Of a stretch of 64,000 nucleotides of DNA, positions 58,071 to 64,000 are shown in pieces. Location of the stretch: positions 1,488,001-1,552,000 of the forward strand of contig DAJPGB010000001.1 of the NCBI GenBank assembly GCA_025992855.1. Direction: 5' to 3'. The notes under the pieces were generated by a model. The model was not told where the DNA came from and did no database searches. It saw only the letters and a program-made list of their open reading frames with translations. This stretch comes from Coriobacteriaceae bacterium. Lineage in GTDB: Bacteria; Actinomycetota; Coriobacteriia; Coriobacteriales; Coriobacteriaceae. Position 1 is the first letter of the stretch. Every line of letters begins with the position of its first letter. The translations under genes were made by a program, and so were the position numbers.

Positions 58071-59482
58071 TACTTGCCCTCGTCGGCAGACATATTGTCG
58101 CCGCCGTCTGCCGTCATGCCTGTGCCGGTATCCGTCACGATGGTGTCGCCGTCGCGTAACTTGGTAACCGGGACGTCTGGGTTGATCTCGTTGCCCTGGT
58201 CGTCGCGCTTGACCTGTGTCTTGCCGACTACAGCCTCGTTGTCGTTTTGCGTCACGACGGTCACCTTGACGCGGCGGGTTTGCTTGCCCTCGTCATCGGT
58301 TGCCACGTTGACGTAATAGTGTTCGCCGTCTTCGGTCATCAGCGCCATGGTCGGCACCATAACCACGTCGTCGAGCTTCTCGGTCACTACCGAGACCTCG
58401 GCAGTCATACCCGGCTTAAGGCGACTGTCGGGTGCTTCGATGAGGATGTCGACGTTAAAGGTCACGCTGCCGCCGCTACCGGAGCCGGAGTCAGAGTTTG
58501 CCACCGAGGCGATAGCCGTGACGGTGCCCTGGCTCACGATATCGGGAAACGCGGGATAGGTCACGTTGGCGCTTTGGCCCACGGCAATTTTGGCGATATC
58601 CTTTTCGCCCACCTGAACCGTCACCTTCATCTTGGACAGGTCGGCGATTTGCATGCACTGCTTGCCGCCGCTCGTGTCGCTTTCACCCATGATCATGCCG
58701 CCTGTTACCGTAGCGCCCACCTTGGCGTTGAGCTCCACGATGCTGCCCGAGCTGGGGGCCTTTACGGTGCGCTCGGCCGCCTTTGCAGTTGCCTGTTCCA
58801 GCGCTGCCTGGGCCGAGGCGAGGTTGCGCTGGGCGGTCGAGACGGCATTTGCGTTGGCGTTTGCGTCCGATGGACCGGTCGATCCGTCACTGTCCGTTGT
58901 CGGTGCGGCCTGTGCGGCCGCGAGTGCCACCTTTGCATTGTTCAGGTCTTCCTGGGCGGCCGCGACCGCGCGCTGCGCCTCGGAAACAGCGCTATCGAGC
59001 GCGTCGTTCTTAATGGTCATGAGTACGTCGCCCTCGTTGACGCTCTGTCCGGCCTGCACGTTGATCTTTTCAACCGTACCGTCGACAGAAGGGGAGACGA
59101 CCGATGCCGAGATGGGCTTAAGCTGCCCCTTGGCTTCGACTGTGGTGGTAAACGTGCCTTCGGTGACCATGTCGGTCACCGGTCCGTTGGTGCCTGCGGG
59201 TTGCGCGTTGATGACCAGCGTTGCGATGATGGCAATGAGCGCGATGGCAACAACGACACCGACGGCGATACCGCGTCGGATGAGCTTTTTGCGCCGACGC
59301 TCGGCACGCTTTGCCTTGAGCTTTGCATAGGCTTCTTCATCGGAGATATCGGTCGAATCGTCGAGACTCGTTTGGGGCTGCTTGGTGTCTGCAGCGCTGA
59401 TAATCGGCAGGGTCTCGGTGGCATCTTGGGGCATGCGATCGGAATCGTCAGGACCCGGATTGATCGTGGGGACCTTGGACAT
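58070..59482 (-). CDS. Membrane fusion protein (MacA/HlyD-like) of the ABC efflux system
   Basis: 470 residues. A cytoplasmic Asp/Lys-rich start is followed by one membrane anchor (GVVVAIALIAIIATLVI, about 74-90), barrel-sandwich halves (ASVVSPSVDGTVEKINVQAG with QSVNEGDVLMTI, and VKAPSSGSIVELNAKVGATV), an Ala/Gln-rich coiled hairpin between them and a beta-barrel (LKPGMTAEVSVVTEKLDDVV). In Gram-positives such proteins assist MacB-type export without an outer-membrane channel. Upstream lies a palindrome that may hold its operator. Confidence 0.9.
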   Translation of the reverse strand: MSKVPTINPGPDDSDRMPQDATETLPIISAADTKQPQTSLDDSTDISDEEAYAKLKAKRAERRRKKLIRRGIAVGVVVAIALIAIIATLVINAQPAGTNGPVTDMVTEGTFTTTVEAKGQLKPISASVVSPSVDGTVEKINVQAGQSVNEGDVLMTIKNDALDSAVSEAQRAVAAAQEDLNNAKVALAAAQAAPTTDSDGSTGPSDANANANAVSTAQRNLASAQAALEQATAKAAERTVKAPSSGSIVELNAKVGATVTGGMIMGESDTSGGKQCMQIADLSKMKVTVQVGEKDIAKIAVGQSANVTYPAFPDIVSQGTVTAIASVANSDSGSGSGGSVTFNVDILIEAPDSRLKPGMTAEVSVVTEKLDDVVMVPTMALMTEDGEHYYVNVATDDEGKQTRRVKVTVVTQNDNEAVVGKTQVKRDDQGNEINPDVPVTKLRDGDTIVTDTGTGMTADGGDNMSADEGK

Positions 59483-59517
59483 AGCGTCTCCTTTATCGAT
59501 ATGGCTCCGATAAGTAT

Positions 59518-59545
59518 ATACGCCCGTCGCGATAGGCGGGCGTAT
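59518..59545. promoter_or_regulatory. Palindrome upstream of the MacAB-type operon
   Basis: ATACGCCCG (59518-59526) and CGGGCGTAT (59537-59545) are perfect 9-base inverted arms with a 10-base spacer, 36 bases before the fusion-protein start; a minus-strand TATACT overlaps its left end. It suits an operator or the transcript end of the L,D-transpeptidase gene (no T-run). Confidence 0.4.
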
Positions 59546-59614
59546 AGAAGTTGCGGATGACGGTACTGTAAGTTTTGTCGCCGTGCTGTTTACTTGTTGT
59601 AGACGTTAGCTGCG

Positions 59615-61348
59615 TTACGAGTGCACAACCACGCAGAGGCCGACTTTGATGCGCTCGTGGAGCGACTTGGCATCGGCCAGACGCAGGTTGATACAACCGT
59701 GGCTACCGCACCACTTGTACGATTCGGCGTTATCGAAACTCGAATCGTTTTGCCAGGTGGCGTCGTGGAATCCGACCATATTGCCCTCGAACGGCATCCA
59801 GTAGCTTACCGGGCTCTCGTATTTGGGCTTGCCGGTCTCGGGGTCCTTGGCACCGATGAGTTTGCTGGCGCCATCGTTGCTGTTGATCTGCCATACGCCC
59901 TCGGGGGTGGCGTCTTCGCCCGGTTTGCCAGAAATAAAGTTGGCCTCCCACACGATGTTGCCGCTCTCGTCGTAGTAGCGCGCATGCTGCTCGGACAGGT
60001 CGACGTCGATATAGGCCTTCCAGTCGGGCTCGCCCTTGGCGGTAAATGTGTCGGCCTTCTGGGAGTACTTGATCTCGATTTCGCCGGTCTGCTTGTTGTT
60101 GATGGCGTCCTCGACCTGCTTGGCGAGCGAGCTGCTGTCGATGGACCAACCAAAGTCGCCGCCTTCGACGGCGCACTGCTTGCCATCGGCGCGCGTCCAC
60201 CAGCGAGTGGAGCCCACGGTATTAAAGCCGTTGGCGAGCTCGGCTGCCCAGCTGCTGATCTGCGACGTTTCGAGCGTGGGGTTGGCCGGATCGGCAAAGC
60301 TGATCCACTGCAGCACGGAGCTGCCATCAACCTTGCCGGCATCCTCGCCGTTGAGCTTGAGGGTCACGTTGACGCCCAAGAAGTTGTTGGCGGCATCGCA
60401 TGCAGACTGAATCTGATCATCGGTCAGCGTTCCATTGAGCGGCTCATAGGCATCGTTGCCGAGCTTGGAAAGATCTACGGTCTCGGCCAGCGAGGCAAGC
60501 TCGAGCTCGGCATACTTAATGACATGCTCGCGGTTGAGTTTTTCGTTGGAGCGCGCCTTCTCGACGGTAAACTTGCCGGCCTGCTCGTCATAGGAGCTAT
60601 TGGCCTCGAACGCGCCCGAACGCCCCTCGTTAAACTCGTCGATGGCGGCGCCCAGATCCTTCTCAAACTGCTTTTGGTCAAAGGTGTCGGAGAGCATGGA
60701 CAGGTCGACGTCTTGATCAAGATCGACTTCGTTGGAGCTAGCGGTTGTTTTGGTCTTGCCGCTTAAGGATTCTACAAGGCGAACCGGCCATACAATGGCT
60801 TCGTTGCGGCTGATAATCTCTTTTGCGGCAGCTTCGCCGTCGACAATGGGCTCATCGGACTCGGGCTGATAGGTCCAGCTAAAGTCATCGCCTGTCACGG
60901 TGAGCTTATAGTGCTTCCAAGCCGAGTTGACCTTGGTGGCGGCAGACGAAGCGTTGGAGAACGAGACATCGACGCCGGCGATAGTGGTGTTGGGGTAGGC
61001 TACCTGCGAAAACGCTACGATGCCTACGATATAGACAATGACGATTAGACCCAGGACGACAAAGAGCGTCGTCTTTTTGCCCGACTTATTGTTGCCGGCG
61101 GACTTGCGCGCGGGGCCACGATCGCCTCGAGCGTTCGTCGGGGGCTGCTTGGGCGCATTGCCGTTTGCCTGGCGCTGCTGACGTTGTTGACGCTGCTGTC
61201 GCTGTTGGTTCGGGCGTTGGGAAGCGTTTGCTGCACTACGCTGCTGACCGTGGCTCGGCGCGATAGGACGCGGCGACTGAACGCCGCCGGTGTGCCTGCT
61301 CGGCTGCTGCGGATCGGGAATCAGTTGAGTTCGATCGTTTTGCGACAT
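59615..61348 (-). CDS. L,D-transpeptidase (YkuD domain) with peptidoglycan-binding repeats
   Basis: 577 residues. A Gln/Arg-rich cytoplasmic start (QQRQQRQQRQ run at about 50-60), a membrane anchor (TTLFVVLGLIVIVYIVGIVA, about 92-111), two domains of the type often seen before YkuD (about 120-440), and a C-terminal YkuD domain with GFHDATW and catalytic Cys in WCGSHGCINLRLAD. It forms 3-3 or lipoprotein-type cross-links in peptidoglycan and is usually resistant to most beta-lactams. ATG 61348 suits the GAAGGA site better than ATG 61357. Confidence 0.92.
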   Translation of the reverse strand: MSQNDRTQLIPDPQQPSRHTGGVQSPRPIAPSHGQQRSAANASQRPNQQRQQRQQRQQRQANGNAPKQPPTNARGDRGPARKSAGNNKSGKKTTLFVVLGLIVIVYIVGIVAFSQVAYPNTTIAGVDVSFSNASSAATKVNSAWKHYKLTVTGDDFSWTYQPESDEPIVDGEAAAKEIISRNEAIVWPVRLVESLSGKTKTTASSNEVDLDQDVDLSMLSDTFDQKQFEKDLGAAIDEFNEGRSGAFEANSSYDEQAGKFTVEKARSNEKLNREHVIKYAELELASLAETVDLSKLGNDAYEPLNGTLTDDQIQSACDAANNFLGVNVTLKLNGEDAGKVDGSSVLQWISFADPANPTLETSQISSWAAELANGFNTVGSTRWWTRADGKQCAVEGGDFGWSIDSSSLAKQVEDAINNKQTGEIEIKYSQKADTFTAKGEPDWKAYIDVDLSEQHARYYDESGNIVWEANFISGKPGEDATPEGVWQINSNDGASKLIGAKDPETGKPKYESPVSYWMPFEGNMVGFHDATWQNDSSFDNAESYKWCGSHGCINLRLADAKSLHERIKVGLCVVVHS

Positions 61349-61451
61349 CGTATGCATATCCTTCGATTTTCGCCTTGCGGTTCATCGTGTTTTTACTGGG
61401 CTTGCATTATAGCGATTGCCCTGCTGTTTGTGGTACGGAAACGGTGGCATT

Positions 61452-61480
61452 CAAAAGAGGTGGGACATTTGTCCCACCTT
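61452..61480 (-). terminator. Terminator of the L-serine dehydratase gene
   Basis: On the minus strand AGGTGGGAC, loop AAAT, GTCCCACCT (61458-61479), then CTTTTG. A short T-run, but a perfect 9-bp stem. Confidence 0.7.
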
Positions 61481-61497
61481 TGAGTCGTTCTTTGCCG

Positions 61498-63105
61498 CTA
61501 TCCGCACACACCGCATTTTGCACAGGCCGAAAGTGCGGCCGGAGCCTGCGCGATGCCGCCCTTTGCCGTCTCGCGCAGCGTGGCCGGCAACGCGTGGCCC
61601 ACCGAAAGCATGACATGTGCCATCTGGTCAAACGGCACCAAGCTCTTAATGCCTGCGAGGGCGAGTTGTGCCGAGCTAAAGGCCGCTGCCACGCCAATGG
61701 CGTTGCGGTTTTGGCAGGGCACCTCCACGAGGCCACCGACGGGGTCACAAACGAGGCCCAGCAGGTTACTCAGCGCGATGGAACTGGCGTCGAGCGCCTG
61801 CTCGGGCGTGCCGCCGAGCATCTGCACCAGCGCGGCGGCTGCCATGGCAGCGGCGCTTCCAACCTCGGCCTGGCATCCGCCCTCGGCGCCGGCGACGCAG
61901 GCACTCGTGGTGAGGTTGAGGCCGATGGCGGCGGCGCAGTAGAGGGCATCCATGACCTGTTCGTCGTCGAGCTGGAGGTGATCGGCGAGCGCCAGCACGC
62001 AGCCGGGTACGACGCCCGCGGAGCCGGCCGTGGGGGCGGCGACGATCACACCCATGGTGGCGGAGCGCTCGAGCACGGCCATCGCTCGGGACACGGCATC
62101 GGTCTGAACGGGGCCCATTAGGCTTGTGCTCAAATCGTTGCGGCAGGTGGCATCGACGAGTTTGGCTTCGCCGCCGATAAGCCCGCCGAGCGATTGCTGC
62201 GGATTGGCGATGGGGGCCGTGGTCTCTTCGCGCATGACGTCGAGCACGCGGCGCATGGCTGCGATAGCATGGGCCTCGCCGGTCAGACGCGCCTCACGCA
62301 TGGCCATAACGGCGCCAATATTCAGGCCGAGCTCGGCGCACGCATCGAGCAGCTGCTCGCCGTCGTCGAAGATCTCTTTGGCCGAGACGCCGGGGGAGAG
62401 CGATGAGGCTGAGCCGGGAAGCTCAATAAAGGTCGCGTAGTCGACGTTATCGAGCTTGCGCAGCATGGGGATGACGGTGTCGTCTGGCGCGCCGTCGGTC
62501 TCAAAGACGGAGTAGGCCTGGCCGCCCACCTCGGTGCGGTAGGTGCGGCAGAAAGCGATGTTCACGTGGGCATAGGCGAGCAGGTTGGTGAGCGCGGCGA
62601 GCACGCCGGGAACGTCGTAGTGCGCCACAAAGAGCGTGGAGTACATGCCCGAGATGTCGACGCCGACGCCGTTGATACGGCTGATGCGCATCTTGCCGCC
62701 GCCCAGACTCTCGCCGCGGACCTGCGCCGTGGCGCTCGTGTCGTCGACCATGTCGATGTCGACGGTGTTGGGGTGGATGGAGGCGTCGTCGCCCTTGATG
62801 TCAAAGTGATATTCGAGTCCCTGCTCGCGTGCGAGGTCGAAGGCCTGCTTGATGTTCTCGTCGTCGGTATCGAGGCCCAGGATGCCCGCGACGAGCGCGC
62901 GGTCGGTGCCGTGGCCGCGGTAGGTGTGGGCGAAGGAGTTCCATAGGCCAAAGGTGACCTTGGTTATGCGGCCCTCGAGCAGACTTGCGGCCACCTGGGC
63001 GCACCGCAGGGCGCCGGCGGTGTGTGATGAGCTGGGGCCGACCATGACGGGGCCCAAGATCTCGAATGCCGAGGTCGTAGCTAGTGTTTGCGGCTTGCCT
63101 GCCAT
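61498..63105 (-). CDS. sdaA: L-serine dehydratase, single-chain iron-sulfur type
   Basis: 535 residues. The beta domain comes first (SAFEILGPVMVGPSSSHTAGA, and an ACT-like part near YAHVNIAFCRTYR), then the alpha domain with AAPTAGSAGVVPGCVLAL, CVAGAEGGCQAEVGSA and CDPVGGLVEVPCQNRNA, which carry the 4Fe-4S cysteines. It turns serine into pyruvate and ammonia. The chain ends SACAKCGVCG; in the Legionella enzyme a C-terminal cysteine reaches into the active site, and this tail may do the same. AAAAGGAG seven bases before ATG 63105. Confidence 0.95.
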   Translation of the reverse strand: MAGKPQTLATTSAFEILGPVMVGPSSSHTAGALRCAQVAASLLEGRITKVTFGLWNSFAHTYRGHGTDRALVAGILGLDTDDENIKQAFDLAREQGLEYHFDIKGDDASIHPNTVDIDMVDDTSATAQVRGESLGGGKMRISRINGVGVDISGMYSTLFVAHYDVPGVLAALTNLLAYAHVNIAFCRTYRTEVGGQAYSVFETDGAPDDTVIPMLRKLDNVDYATFIELPGSASSLSPGVSAKEIFDDGEQLLDACAELGLNIGAVMAMREARLTGEAHAIAAMRRVLDVMREETTAPIANPQQSLGGLIGGEAKLVDATCRNDLSTSLMGPVQTDAVSRAMAVLERSATMGVIVAAPTAGSAGVVPGCVLALADHLQLDDEQVMDALYCAAAIGLNLTTSACVAGAEGGCQAEVGSAAAMAAAALVQMLGGTPEQALDASSIALSNLLGLVCDPVGGLVEVPCQNRNAIGVAAAFSSAQLALAGIKSLVPFDQMAHVMLSVGHALPATLRETAKGGIAQAPAALSACAKCGVCG

Positions 63106-63128
63106 GGTTGCTCCTTTTCTATCCCGTC

Positions 63129-63249
63129 GTCCCGAGGGACGGGGCATAAGGTCGCCTGCTCGGACAGTCCTGCTCGCACGGAGAGCACATTAAGTGCTCT
63201 CCGGCTCGTGCGGAACTCGCGATCGACCTTATGCCCCGCCCCTCGGGAC
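63129..63249. repeat. Long inverted-repeat element with conserved core, copy 2
   Basis: 26-nt arms at 63129-63154 and 63224-63249 pair at all but one position and enclose a 69-nt core with nested hairpin GGAGAGCAC-ATTAA-GTGCTCTCC (63180-63202). Read on the minus strand, the core matches that of copy 1 at 23743-23809, including TCGCGAGTTCCGCA and CAGGACTGT. With the terminator at 63344 it fills the 314-base gap between sdaA and metK. Confidence 0.85.
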
Positions 63250-63343
63250 TTAGGATACATGGTTGGGGCGGCTGTGCTGCAAAATTCATCGGCTGGTGAC
63301 TTATTCCGCGTCCCGTGTTGGCTCATCTTCGCCACCGGTTGAT

Positions 63344-63381
63344 AAAAAAGAAGTACCGGTTGGGACCGGTACTTCTTTTTT
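63344..63381. terminator. Bidirectional terminator after metK
   Basis: 17-bp perfect stem (AAAAAAGAAGTACCGGT, 63344-63360, and its complement at 63365-63381) with loop TGGG; on the minus strand it ends metK with six T residues. Confidence 0.9.
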
Positions 63382-63419
63382 GAGGGCGTTTGTGTTGTTG
63401 CGACCTTAGCGGTTCTTAA

Positions 63420-64000
63420 TTAGAGGCCGCAGGCTGCTTTGAGTTCTTCGACTCGGTCGGTGTTTTCCCAGGTGAAGTCGGCGTCTTCGCGGCCGAAGTG
63501 GCCATAGGCTGCTGTCTTTTCGTAGATCGGGCGACGCAGGTCCAGGTCGCGGATGATTGCGCCCGGACGCAGGTCGAAGGTCTTCTCCACGGCCTCGACG
63601 ATCTTGTTCTCGGCTACATGCGCGGTACCGAAGGTGTCGACCATGATTGAGAGGGGTTTGGAAACGCCGATGGCGTAGGCAAGCTCGACTTCGCAGCGGT
63701 CGGCCAGGCCGGCGGCAACCACGTTCTTGGCTACCCAGCGTGCGGCGTATGCGGCCGAGCGGTCGACCTTGGTGCAGTCCTTGCCGCTAAAGGCGCCGCC
63801 GCCGTGACGGCCGTAGCCGCCGTAGGTATCGACGATAATTTTGCGGCCGGTCAGGCCCGTGTCGCCCATGGGGCCGCCTACAACGAAGCGACCGGTGGGG
63901 TTCACATAGATGTCGGCGTTGTCCCACGGCATGTTCTCGGCGGCCATGACCGGGGTGATGACGTGCTCGATGAGGTCGGCCTTGATCTTGCCCATGTCCT
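63420..64000 (-). CDS. metK: S-adenosylmethionine synthetase, C-terminal part
   Basis: The frame runs off the right edge; about 193 C-terminal residues are visible. [49 protein letters not shown] and [18 protein letters not shown] are the MetK substrate and metal motifs, and [17 protein letters not shown] the usual end. It makes SAM from methionine and ATP. An internal ATG at 63995 is not the start. Confidence 0.97.
   Translation of the reverse strand, partial: DMGKIKADLIEHVITPVMAAENMPWDNADIYVNPTGRFVVGGPMGDTGLTGRKIIVDTYGGYGRHGGGAFSGKDCTKVDRSAAYAARWVAKNVVAAGLADRCEVELAYAIGVSKPLSIMVDTFGTAHVAENKIVEAVEKTFDLRPGAIIRDLDLRRPIYEKTAAYGHFGREDADFTWENTDRVEELKAACGL

Noticed and set aside
1..64000. CRISPR array, prophage or rRNA operon
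   Set aside because: No regularly spaced repeat series, phage structural or integrase genes, or rRNA sequence could be found on reading the window.

Overview
The window looks like part of the chromosome of a high-GC, Gram-positive gut actinobacterium of the Coriobacteriia, most like Collinsella. This is inferred from base composition, codon choice and gene content (a SigB-type sigma factor with an RsbW-like partner, a fructose PTS with HPr and enzyme I, an Asp23-nusB-xseB-tlyA-nadK-recN block); no database search was possible. Both ends are cut: the left edge holds the 3' end of a probable membrane glycosyltransferase and the right edge the 3' part of metK.

Region 1 (1-20.4 kb) is core housekeeping, almost all rightward: prepilin peptidase, dGTPase-like HD protein, rarA, a stress sigma-factor operon (DUF948 protein, RsbW-like protein, sigma factor, AI-2E-family permease), alaS, ruvX, mltG, a YqeG-like phosphatase, aroK, a degenerate aroB-like gene, an M24 peptidase, efp, asp23, nusB, xseB, tlyA, nadK and recN. 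Region 2 (20.4-28.3 kb) is a fructose/hexose PTS locus: leftward RpiR regulator, EIIBCA permease, HPr, enzyme I and two tandem 1-phosphofructokinase-family genes. Region 3 (28.4-34.0 kb) has cca, two identical tRNA-Glu genes, a flippase-like membrane protein, a TetR regulator and a radical SAM gene.

Region 4 (34.05-56.0 kb) is a visibly GC-richer cobalamin island. Leftward, behind a strong promoter and a cobalamin riboswitch, lie an exported lipoprotein CbiK-type chelatase, a small lipoprotein, a lipoprotein binding protein, a FecCD/BtuC permease and an ATPase with an extra C-terminal domain. Rightward runs a tightly overlapping anaerobic-type operon: cbiF, cbiD, a 77-residue remnant of cbiL, cbiG, cbiH, cbiET, cbiA, cobT, cobU, cobS, a CobU-like/CobC fusion, cbiB, cobD, cbiP, btuR, cbiC and cbiJ. 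The island is bracketed by a 19-bp direct repeat that is the left arm of a 69-nt hairpin element, and an IS21-type transposase scrap sits just inside the right border. Deleting the island between the repeats would leave one intact hairpin element, so recent acquisition is likely.

Region 5 (56.0-64.0 kb) is leftward: a MacAB-type efflux system (permease, ATPase, membrane fusion protein), an L,D-transpeptidase, L-serine dehydratase and metK.

Most notable observations: the island borders; the in-frame internal deletion of cbiL in an otherwise nearly complete B12 operon; the riboswitch-controlled exported chelatase/lipoprotein system; a long inverted-repeat family whose two copies (23.7 and 63.1 kb) keep a conserved core while their stems differ by compensating changes; and an AroB-like protein with all three zinc-ligand positions replaced.
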